Shown: positions 1 to 10,500 of the stretch, piece after piece
How the letters are laid out: every line of letters starts with the position of its first letter
How positions within the stretch are numbered: the stretch's first letter is position 1
Made by a program: the position numbers and the translations under genes
Assembly (NCBI RefSeq): GCF_000224145.3
Contig: NC_020179.2
Location: 1,327,612 to 1,391,611 of the forward strand
Reading direction: 5' to 3'
Source: Ciona intestinalis
Taxonomy: Eukaryota; Chordata; Ascidiacea; Phlebobranchia; Cionidae
Length of the DNA stretch: 64,000 bases
Notes under the pieces: model-generated
What the model was told of the DNA's origin: nothing
The model's database searches: none
The model's input: only the letters and a program-made list of their open reading frames with translations

Positions 1-316
1 AGCGATTTTGCGTATTCGATAACAACAGAGGCTAAAGGCTTTTTGTGGCGAATTTTAAAGTCGATTTGGCTACATTTGAATTAGGACCGCAGAAAGTACA
101 ATGATACTAAGCCAGTGCTGTTGACACACGAGTGAGGATTTAATGTAACGAGGTTAGCCATGTTTGTCTTGCCCGGCAACTTTCTCGACTGTGTGGCGCT
201 TTGATGCACTTCTACTGCAAAGTAAACAAATCTTCGCATACACATTTCCGCCGCGTAAACCCAAATCTACGCCGACCCGTTTCCGATACACGATGTTATA
301 TTAAGTATTGACTTAC
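1..316. other. Intron of the FAT-like gene at window edge
   Basis: A good donor (GGTAAGT) follows 317 on the minus strand, so this stretch is the start of the next intron. I see no cadherin-like reading frame and no repeat in it. Confidence 0.6.
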
Positions 317-3300
317 CAGTATTTTCGTCTATGGCGAAAATTCCAAGTCCGGTGCCGTCCACTATTGAATATCCGATTGAGTTTTCAGGTTCGCCTATAT
401 CATCGTCGACGGCTGAAGCTATTCCGACCGTCTTCCCGATCTCAGCGCTTTCAAGGACTTCAAATTTATCCTCCGGAAGGTTAAAGTACGGCGCATGAAG
501 GTTTCTGTTTACAGGCAGAATCTCTACTTCGATGTAGCATGTAGCGACTCTGTATACTCTGTCTCTGGCTCGAGCTGTAATGTTGTACCGAGTTTTGACT
601 CTGTAATCCAATTTGGCTGAAATACGGATGTATCCGGTCCGAGGATCGACGTTAAACTTCGGTTCTCCGCGGCGTTGGTGGTCCGACATCCCCGCCGTTA
701 GTGAGTACCGGACCTCGGAGTGCTCGGGCATGTCTGGATCATAAGATTGGAGCCGGAAGACGACAGTACCGACCGGCAGATCCTCTGTGACTTTGATCCG
801 GAAGACATCTTGATGGAAGCGTGGAGGATTGTCGTTTACATCAGCTACATGGATAAGAACAGACGCGGAGGACGAAAGAGGATGCTCCCCTGCATCTTTT
901 GCGATGACTGTCAACCTGAATATATAATAGATACTGTTATGTTTGTATGTCCAAAAATGCGAATTTAATGATGAGTGAAAATCAAACCGAAAAAGTACTA
1001 CATTAAAAGTCAGGTTTCTTAATTTAGGGAAATTCTCTTTCTCGTATTTATATGAAAAAAGCATGCAAATGTACTGATAAAAAACAATCGGGTTTTGCAA
1101 TGCATAAAAAGGCCATTATATGATCTTACTTATATTCTGAAACATCTTCTCTGTCCAAAGATTCCATCACTTTTATAAATCCGGTTGTTTTATTAATAGC
1201 GAACTTATTTCCCCCGACAGCTGATGATAGCGAATAAGATATATTTGCGTTCCGACCCTCGTCAAGGTCAGACGCCCATATATTTTGCTGTATTACAAAA
1301 CCTACGGTCACATTTTCGTGTAAACTGAACTTGAACCGAGTCTGTCCGAATACGGGAGGGTTATCATTAACGTCGGCGACAATAATTGTTATTTTGGTGA
1401 ATGCAGTCTTAGTTGGCGAACCCATATCCGACACGGATACTGTTAGATTGTAGCGGCTTGTTCGTTCTCGGTCCAGCAGTTTTACGATCGAAATGACGCC
1501 GGTTTGAGTGTTGATATTGAAGCAACTATCTCCGTTGCCGCTTGTGATCGTGTACCATAGTTTCCCGTTAAACCCGTTGTCTCTATCGACTGCTTGGACT
1601 TTAGTGACGACAGTACCTATTGGTTTGTCTTCTGGTATAAGCACGTTACTCCATTTACCTTCTGGTCTGATTTGTGGACGGTACTTGTTCGGTATTTGGG
1701 AGGTTCTGTTCACATTTGACGTCACTCTGACGTCACGTCCGGGATTTAAAAGGTGCTGGTTAAGGCTTTCCTCATAATCCTGTACTCTTCCGGATTTTAT
1801 GCATTTATTATCGAGCTTTTCTGATGACGAAATAGTAACGTTCACAAAAACCGGATCCGACTGGAATTTTTCGTCCGTTGCAACAATTTGGAGAACGAAA
1901 AGCGAGCCAAGCGCTTCTTGGTCTACCCTGGAACGAAGCTTTAGCAAGCAGTTTAACTCTTCTACCTCAAACAGGTCCCTGTTTCCAGATAAGAGGCTGC
2001 AGGTAAAAGGGTTATGATCAATATCAACTGGGTTTAATTGCGCAAGCGGGGATCCTGGGTTTGAAGATTGTGGCAACGTTGTCAAGCATTCGGATTCAAC
2101 GAACATAGGTGCATTATCGTTTACATTGGATACTGTAACCTTCACAAAGCATTCACTCTTACGCGTGAACGGTGTCCCGCTGTCAGTGGCTCGAACTCGT
2201 AGTTTATACGAGCTCCGCATTAAATCGTAATCCAGCTTTTTTGTAGTTAATATCGTGCCGTTAATTGGGTCGATCTTAAACTCGCTAGGGTTTCCCACGA
2301 GCGTGTAAAGGATGCTGCCGTTGTTTCCAGCGTCTCTATCTTCCGCGTGGACTTGAATGACAAAGGAACCAGCAGGCAGGCTCTCCGGGATCACCACTTT
2401 GTACGTGGAATCAGTAAACAGTGGGTCATGATCATTCGCGTCTTCAATTTCAATTACAACTGTTGTTGTATTGAGTGCGTCTCCCAACACAAGGCTCACG
2501 TTAGTTGCTGCGACTGTTAACGTGTATATTGCTTTTGCATTTCGGTCTAAATGACGTTGTGTTGTGATTAAACCAGTATGGGGGTTAATTTCAAACGACC
2601 TTCTGCCGTTTCCAGATATGATTGAAAAGCGAACTGCGTTTGACTCGCCTGTTACATTCACGAATCCGACTTGTGTGTGTCGTGGGCTCGCTTCACTCAC
2701 TCGCATACGGAAACTGGGCTCGGTAAATTTCGGAACGAACGAATCGCGGTCGTAAAGCTGAATTTGAACGCCGACTCGTGAACTGCGTGGGGGTGTGCCA
2801 TTGTCTGATACCTCAACAGTGAGATTCATAACTGCATTTATGGGTGGTGGGCGCTTGGAAAACACAAGTCGTTTTTCGTTCGGTTCATTTCCGGGTTCGA
2901 TTTCGATCAGACCGTCAGGGTCGCCTTTAACGATTCTAGTGAAGGCGATTTCGCCATGATTGTCACTATCTGGGTCTGTTATTGTCAAAGTGGCGCATGT
3001 AACTTTGTTGAATTGATTTCCTGTGAATGCAGCTGGGTTTTCTAACGTTTGCAATTGTGTAACGAGAATTTTCGGTGCATGGGCATTCACGGATCTCACA
3101 TCTACTGTTAGGGTAGTTTCGGTTGGATTCGCAGTCCCAGACAAGGCCGCTTTGCGGTCGATGGCGGTTATTTGCATAGAGTGCTGTCTCTGCGCTTTCC
3201 TGCTGATTTCTCCAGTTAAGGTGACACGGCCTGTAGTAGGGTGTATGGCGAAGTTACCAGTATTATGTTTCAAACTGTAGTAGAAGCGCGTGTTCTCAGG

Positions 3301-3791
3301 ATCCCGGTCAGAATCGGTAGCTGTGACCACAGTAATGGTTGCACCGATCGGGGTATCCTCTCCTATAGACACATGGTAGGGTTGGGGGGAAATAGCGGCT
3401 GGAAGTCGTTCACGTCCACAATATGAACATGGATTGTACACTGAGTTTCAGATCTTTGGTCAGCCGACATTGCTCGTACTTGTACATCCCTATCTTTCCT
3501 GAGGGTGCGTGAACGCAGGTCAATAAAGATAAAGTTGCCGGAGACCCTTGGCCGGACTTCGAACGTGTTCCCCCCGCCGACTATTGAGTATCGAACTCTT
3601 TCTGTAACAGTGGACAGCCACATCCCCATTTTGATAGCGCTTTGCACAGGAGCGCTGCCGGTTGCTGCTTTCTCCTGTACCGTGGCATAATAAGCGGGCT
3701 TTGTGAATTCGAAAACCGGGTTTTCTGTTTGTAAAGTACCCGGTAAACTGTAGAGTAAAACCAAAAAGCTGACGAGTTTTGAGAGAAACAT
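317..3791 (-). CDS. FAT1-like: FAT1/2/3-type giant cadherin, N-terminal part
   Basis: This is the N-terminal part of a very large single-pass adhesion receptor of the FAT family, which acts at the cell surface in cell contact and planar polarity. Two exons are visible: 1130-3791 (ATG at 3789-3791) and 317-915. The 214-base intron has donor GTAAGA and acceptor TTCAG, and the join restores a cadherin repeat (EYK then LTVIAKDAG). A hydrophobic signal peptide (MFLSKLVSFLVLLYSLPG) leads into about nine cadherin repeats and part of a tenth, each closing with a DxNDN-like motif (VDVNDF, EDANDHDP, SNVNDNAP, ADVNDNPP twice). A long linker with one cysteine (NKCIKSG) between repeats six and seven, and the VNRNLHAPYF boundary, are as I remember FAT1 and FAT3 and argue against a short protocadherin. 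The first exon needs one extra base in the G run at 3384-3389 to stay in frame. The gene leaves the window at the donor after 317. Subfamily assignment is from memory of vertebrate FAT1. Confidence 0.85.
3384..3389 (-). other. Frameshift in a G6 run inside the FAT-like first exon
   Basis: Upstream of this run the cadherin frame reads IVDVNDFQPLFPP and then closes at once. Downstream, the next frame continues with PYHVSIGEDTPIG, the start of the following cadherin repeat. One more G restores the frame and also gives the exon length that the splice phase at 1130 requires (2663 instead of 2662). A base-calling error in a homopolymer is the likeliest cause; a real null allele is possible. Confidence 0.8.
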
Positions 3792-5059
3792 TTTGGTCGT
3801 AACTGTAATGATTGTACTCAGACTTCAAAGCGAAATATTCGCGAACTTTGTAAGGCAAATTGTTTCTGTGTCTTCGTTGTTGGAGTCCAGCGCCTCAGCG
3901 GCGTTACGATCCAACATGCTATCTAAAAGCAATCATTCATGCAAGTATAATCACTAACCTAATGCTTATCGTACTATCAAAAAGCATAATCTTTAATTAA
4001 AGTTATACTTGTACTATATTGTATCGTGGTATATGATAACACGATAGAGGAAGCAAAGAAAGTACTGTGTTACGGTATGGACACTAAAAGATTTTTTGCC
4101 TTTAAACTAAAAAAAACTTTCCAATTTTGTTTCGAATCACGAAATTTATGTCGTGAAATTCATAAGACTTAGAGAGTCATAACTGTTCAAAAACATTACT
4201 TCCACAAAATCCAAATTTCCCTTAATTTGTATAAAAACTACTATTACTAAATTTAACTATTTCTCAATTAAGTCGAAATAACTATAGGTGCTAATTATAG
4301 AAAAACCGAACGCCAAGTTTGCCTTGTTATAATACTCCCGTGTGGATTTCGAAAAAACGACCGCATTGCTTTGTCATCTTGCTACTGCTTGATTCGAATC
4401 GATTAAAAACACACCGATTAATCTGTCCACTGCAACTTGTCTGCGCCAGATTTCTAAATGGTACTGAATATGAGTGAATTTAACGAGTCCTGTAGATAGC
4501 GTTTTACGTTTGCACATGGTTACCACATCGACTGATCGTAAAAATCGCGGCCGGAATTCCGACTTCAAAACCCGGCGGAAAAGTATTCAAACTTCTGGCC
4601 TTTTCTGTTCGTACAAAACGCCATATAAGCTAGCAGCCTGTATAATGCAAGCAGTTTTCTAATTGTAACACGCGTATAAGTGCTGGCACTGTCCTACAGC
4701 GCACTTACAAAACGTGCCAATTATACACTAACCTAACGCACTGTTCTCTCTACAGCGGACTGTCGCTGAATGAGCACTCGAAGCGAGAATGAACAAGGCC
4801 CGCCGCAGATTACGTCACTCGATTCACTTGAGCGTGACGAATGCCCGCAGGGATTGAGGACAACTAGAGAAGCACTGGGGCGCCGTCTAACGACAAGACT
4901 TTTTTTAATTAGTTAAGAGGAATGTGTAGTTGTAAACAATAGGAATACGATATCATAATGTATATAAAGTTAAAATTAGACCTGTTTCCAAAACACACTC
5001 ATATCATATTGTCTTTGTTTTAATATAATAAATAAACTAAGTGTTAAGACACGACATAC

Positions 5060-5252
5060 AGTACTGTGGGGTAAAATGGAATACCTTTAGCACATATAAT
5101 CTCATATTTCCTGATATTATTTCAACAATTTTCAACGCTCCTTTTACGGTCGTGGATATATAGTTATATAATTCTGTAAATATCCCATATACACTACCAA
5201 GTGGTACGATTAAAGAAAAAAAAAACACGTACCATCTTACCCCAACCTACCA
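5060..5252 (+). mobile_element. MITE, subfamily B
   Basis: Starts ACTGTGGGGTAAAATGG and ends CATCTTACCCCAACCTAC; the interior matches other copies. Spacer after the FAT-like gene. Confidence 0.75.
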
Positions 5253-5520
5253 CACAGATGCAGATTTTTTTAAGTTTTAAAATTTCTCGCTTGGAGCGTC
5301 TAAACTAAGTAGCGATACTAATTACTCGTAGCAACGAGACTGTTTCACGAGATAATCCATTTCATGGTAATTAGCGTGTCTTTCTGATAGCTAGCGGCAA
5401 CTTCGATTACTTTAATTAAATACCACATAGAAAATTGGTCGTTATTACGACTGTCTACGTTTTGATAGGTTCGTGTAGTAATTGGTATATTATTGAAATC
5501 AGAGTACGTTAATATTGTTA

Positions 5521-5690
5521 TATGGTAAGGTGGGGGAGATGGGACATCTTTAGCACATAATATCGAAATATCCTGATCGTGTTTTAAACAATTAACAACA
5601 GTCTATAGGAGTCGTGAGGATACCGTTTTATAATTCTTTAAATGTTCTTTGTTTACTACCCAATGGGAAGACAAAATTAAATTGTTCCCG
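5521..5690 (+). mobile_element. MITE, subfamily A, right end missing
   Basis: Begins GTAAGGTGGGGGAGATGGGA with the A-type interior (GTGTTTTAAACAATTAACAA) but stops at TTGTTCCCG. About 50 bases of its left flank recur beside the copy at 7963. Confidence 0.8.
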
Positions 5691-5954
5691 TTGTCGGCGT
5701 ATGTACCTTTGTTCAAGCCGCTTATTTCAATAAAAAAATATTTGCAACTCACACGTTTTATTGGTCACTAATTCTACAGCTACCATAGGGAGACGCTGTA
5801 ATATTTAGAATAAAAAAGCAGGTAAATACAAGGATAAACATTTGGTACCAAAACAACGATGCAATTACGGTATGCAATATATTTATAGATATTATAAAAT
5901 TATACGTTACCAGAAAAAGAGTAAATTCTTGTAGATTGTTTGGATTTTTTAAGG

Positions 5955-6122
5955 GTATAGTACTGTGGGGTAAGATGGGATACCATTACCACACAACATA
6001 TACATATATTGTAATTTTAACGGTTAACGACTCTTTTAAAGTCGTGAAAATTTTGTTATAAAATTCTGTAAATATTGCAATAAATCAGAATGAAAACATG
6101 GACCATCTTACCCCAACCTACT
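5955..6122 (+). mobile_element. MITE, subfamily B
   Basis: TACTGTGGGGTAAGATGGGA to CCATCTTACCCCAACCTACT; the middle is partly deleted. A stray terminal motif (GGGGGAAGATGG) follows at about 6126. Confidence 0.75.
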
Positions 6123-6721
6123 TGAATGGGGGAAGATGGTACAATATGACATTAGCACAATGCTGTACAAACATGTGTGTAAGAATAAAACATTACAATA
6201 TGCAAAATATAAAAAGGCACCGTCGAGAAAACAAGAAATTTGTTTATGTAGCTGTAATACTGGAGTGAATGGACAGACAGTTACGGGCTTTGAAACAGTC
6301 AAAAGTGGGTAATGTTTTAAAGTTAAATGTTAGTTGCAGTTAAAATTTGCAGTTTAAAAAGCAAAAATGACCTAAATTAAAAATTTATTTAAAAATTTTG
6401 TTCGATTTTCATTAGTTCAAAAACGTTTTTTTACGCGAAATTGTCAAAATTACGTTAAACATCTATGGATATAAGGTATATTTTTGTAACAGAACAATTT
6501 AACCGTGACATAAAAAGAAACTGGTATATGGTCAAATAGCATTTACAAGTCATTTGCAAAAAGTGGGACGTTTATAGAAAGATGATTTTTTAGCGTATCA
6601 AGAACTCAGCTTTTTCTCACTGTTAGTACATACAGGGTTATTTTTGATACGTTAAGACAACACGATACGACAGCTCTCATTTTACTAGAATAAAACTAAG
6701 TTTCACGCAACAGCACTGTAC

Positions 6722-6915
6722 ATATAGTATTGTGGGGTAAGATGGGATACTGTTAGCACCTAAAACCCATATTTTCTGACCGTGTTTTAAACAAATAACA
6801 ACGCATTTTTAAAAAAAGAGGCTTCGGTTTTATGATTCTGTAAATATAACTTGTTGACAACCAAATGGGACGACAATGAGTAAAAACATGTCCCATCATG
6901 CCCCATCTACTATAT
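6722..6915 (+). mobile_element. MITE, subfamily B
   Basis: TATTGTGGGGTAAGATGGGA, then ATACTGTTAGCACCTAAAA, typical of subfamily B; ends CCCCATCTACTATA. Confidence 0.8.
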
Positions 6916-7096
6916 AAAAAGGACAAAAACTATTTATCCGTTTGCGACCAGGCAAATACATATGTAATGGTAACTGTATAGTATAACGAGCAATGTATGA
7001 TATCTGATTGTGTAAAACATAACCAACTGGTCAGTAAAACATGATGTTTCATTAGCATGTGTGTATACATACAACATATCAATATATATATATATA

Positions 7097-7290
7097 TTAG
7101 TGTGGGGAAAGACGGGACGCCTTTAGCACATAATATCCAAAAACCGGATTGTTTATTAAAGAAATAACAACGTTCCACGGGAGTCGTGAGGATAAGGGTT
7201 TATTATTCTTCAAATGTTGTTTGTTTACTACCAAATGAGACGAGAAAATAGAATCAAAACGTGTCCCATCTTTCCTCACCCTACTATATA
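7097..7290 (+). mobile_element. MITE, subfamily A
   Basis: Full length; the right end reads CATCTTTCCTCACCCTACTA. It lies beside a TA dinucleotide run about 250 bases downstream of the M6 stop codon. Confidence 0.85.
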
Positions 7291-7537
7291 TTTATGCAAC
7301 TATTTAGGTATTATATATAATATATATAGTCGTACCGTTTTGTAGCATATGCAGTAAAAAGTAAGCAAATACAAAAAAAGTATTTTTTTTGTTAAAAACA
7401 CCATAAACATTTCATTTTAGCAGATTAAAAAGAGTTTTTTTTCATAAAGACACAAAAATTCGACTTTTTCGAAGTATTTTTACAAATATACTTCTTGAGT
7501 TTTGTTTATGTAACATATAAAGTTTATAAACCAAACC

Positions 7538-10500
7538 TTAGCGTCTGTAGTAATAATTTACACCCATGTGGCTATCTTCTTCACGAGGCCTTTCATAACT
7601 GCTTGCAGAATCTAACATGTAATCTAACTCTATGTCTTTAGACGAGCGCCGTTCTCTGTCATAGTCTCGATTGCTTACCACGTAAGGCGGGGGCCCTACA
7701 CTGGTGTTGGGTATGCTACGTACAGAGCGTGCTACTATGGGCGTCGTCGAGGCTTGGCTTGGAGCAGCAGAGGCCGTAGATCTCGTTGGGGCCGCTCGTT
7801 TGCGGGCAAGATCGTTGTAGTTAATAGTAAGAATCATTATAAAGTTGATCTAGTGAAAAAAGTCATGTTAGCATGCGATGCATTATATAGGTAAGGGGAA
7901 GATGGGACCTTTTTTTGTAGTAATTAGTATATTATTGAAATCAGAGTATGTTAATTTTGTTATATGGTAGGGTGGGGGAGGTGAGACTCTTCTACACATA
8001 ATGTCCAAATCCTGATCGTGTTTTAAACATTTAACAACAGTCTATAAGAGTCGTGACAATACGATTTTATAATTGTTTGAATGTTCTCTGTTTACCACCA
8101 AATGGAACGAGAAAATAGACTAAAAAGGTGTCTTATCTTCCCCCACCCTACTAAAAATAGTAGGCTGGGGTAAGATGGGACATGTTTTTATTCTCATACA
8201 CACTGAGCTAACTACTTTGTCATGGCAGTCGTCCTATTACAGTTCTAGTATTTCAATATCTGTTTCTTAGCTTCTTACCATTGCGATAATGTTAAGCAAG
8301 CACCCACTAAAAGCCACAAGCATGTACTGGTACACCACGTAGTAATTCTGACAGTAGCCCTCCAGTTTCCCATAACTCTGCATGCTATCACCAGGTCCAC
8401 ATAGTTTCCCAAATCCATTGTCTTGTGTGTTTTTGAACATCATGACGCCTGTAAACGGGTGAATAAATAAAATGAATAAAAGGTTGTAAAGCTATTCTTG
8501 GGTGCCCGGAAAACAGTCGTTCTAACAAGTGTGTTTTGTTTCCTACACCTCGTGCTTGCTTACAAGTTAACAAGTTTGTAACTTTGTGGTTGATTGTTTT
8601 TTGTATGGCTGGCAATTTAGACCAGGCCTATCCATTAGTGACCACTGGGTTGGAGCAAACTTTTAGTGTCAGCGGAAAATAATGTTTATTGCTCCAACCT
8701 AGTGGTCTCTAATTGGTTGTCTAAATTATCAGCTTTACAGGATAAAACACACAAAAATAATTCACTAAGTTGCATGCATGGTAATTCGTAAGCAGACACG
8801 AGGTGTATGAAACAAAACATTCATGTTATAACCACTGTCGTTGCCCACCCACATACGTAAACAAACCATTTTCGTTTATTTAATATATTTAGAAGGCGTA
8901 AGGCATAGCAATGGAAAATCAAAATTCATATATGCATAGAGATGCTTATATATAATTTATAGGTACCAACAAAATTTCAAAAAACGAAAAAATTCGATCC
9001 AAGAATGTTCCATCATTTTTAATATATATATATTCATAAAGTAGAACCAACTTTATCTATATATATATATATATATATAGTAGGGTGGGGTAAGATGGGA
9101 CACCTTTAGCACATAATATCCAAATATCCTGATTGTGTTTTAAACAATTAACAACGGTCTATGGGAGTCGTGAGAAAACTGTTTTATAATTCTTTGAATG
9201 TTCTTTGTTTACGACTAAATGGGACGGGGAAAATAGAATGAAAAGGGGGCCNNNNNNNNNNNNNNNNNNNNNNNNNNNNNNNNNNNNNNNNNNNNNNNNN
9301 NGATCAAGATATTTGGATATTATGTGCTAAAGGTGTCCCATCTTCCCCCACCCTACTATACTAAATTTTGATTTTTTCCTTAGTAGTCACATTTTTATCA
9401 CAAGCCACATACCTAACTGTACAAGGTCAATGCAAACATCTTTTAAAACACCAGTGCTGAATTCTCGCTCTTGCAAATCAGAACATCTAAGCATAGATAT
9501 CCGATAATAGTAGACACCAAGCGTTGTGAACGCAAGGAAAAATACCCAAGCCAGTATGAGGATGTATGTGACACCTATGAGCTGTAAAAAAGATATAATG
9601 AATGAATGTAACTTATTTTGTCTTGGCAAAGCCGGAAAACAACAGTTGTTCAACAAGGGTGTTCTGTTTCATACACTTCGTGCTGGCTTACGAGTTACCA
9701 CGTATGTAACTTTGTGAGCGATTAATCTTTTAGAGATTTTTTTCGTTTTTTCTGAATGGTTGATAATTAAATTTAGACAACCAATTAGCGACCACTGGGT
9801 TGGAGACGGAGTAATCGCCGTTAAGTGTCTTGCCCAAGGACACATACGCCCACAATGATAGCAGCTAAAATAAATATATAAAATTAGGAGCATCTAGCTT
9901 TAAAGTCAACAAAAAGTTACAAAAAAACATAACATTCTATTTAAGCATAGTAAATAACACGTTAACAAAACATAACTTTATGGTTATGGGTGCACGGTCC
10001 ATGACATGTATTTCCAACTTTTGAAACAGAAGTGACAATGAATATGATACCATATATTTTAGCAAACCCAAAGTAAATTGAATTTAATACAATGTTCCAT
10101 ATGTTTGGCAACTAAGACTAACCTGCATTTAAACAGTTTTACCCCAAATTTGTTTAATAATTCAAAAAAAAGTAAAGCCAATGTTACTCAAAAAAACGTT
10201 TATTGGAAAAGGATTGTCATTAAGCATAAAGGCCAAACGGGGTGGCTAAATTTTGCAAAGAGACCACATTCTTTTTTGGTAAAAAAAGTCCTAAAATCAG
10301 TTTTAAAATGCATTTAAAAAGGCACTCATGCTAAAACCTATGAAGAAAGGGCCAGATACTATAACACTTTAAATTTCCCCTACAATAGGAAAAAGCTTGG
10401 ATGACCCTAAAGAGAGCCCGTTAAGACCACAAAGAATTTACCGCAGCGGTGAGACAGATGCCTGAGCTTGATGATTTACAACTTCGTTTCTTAGAAGCCA

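Larger units (their letters stand above)
3792..7537. other. Spacer between FAT-like and M6 genes
   Basis: This holds the presumed promoter side of the FAT-like gene (just above 3791) and the 3' flank of the M6 gene. It contains five MITE copies between 5060 and 7290. The stretch at about 4680-4880 is less AT-rich than its surroundings. The short open frames show no family resemblance. Confidence 0.5.

Noticed and set aside
720..968. Plus-strand open frame of 82 codons
   Set aside because: It lies opposite the FAT-like exon and reads the cadherin codons on the wrong strand.
3520..3858. Minus-strand open frame of 112 codons overlapping the FAT-like start
   Set aside because: Other frame of the exon that encodes the signal peptide and first cadherin repeat; no family resemblance of its own.
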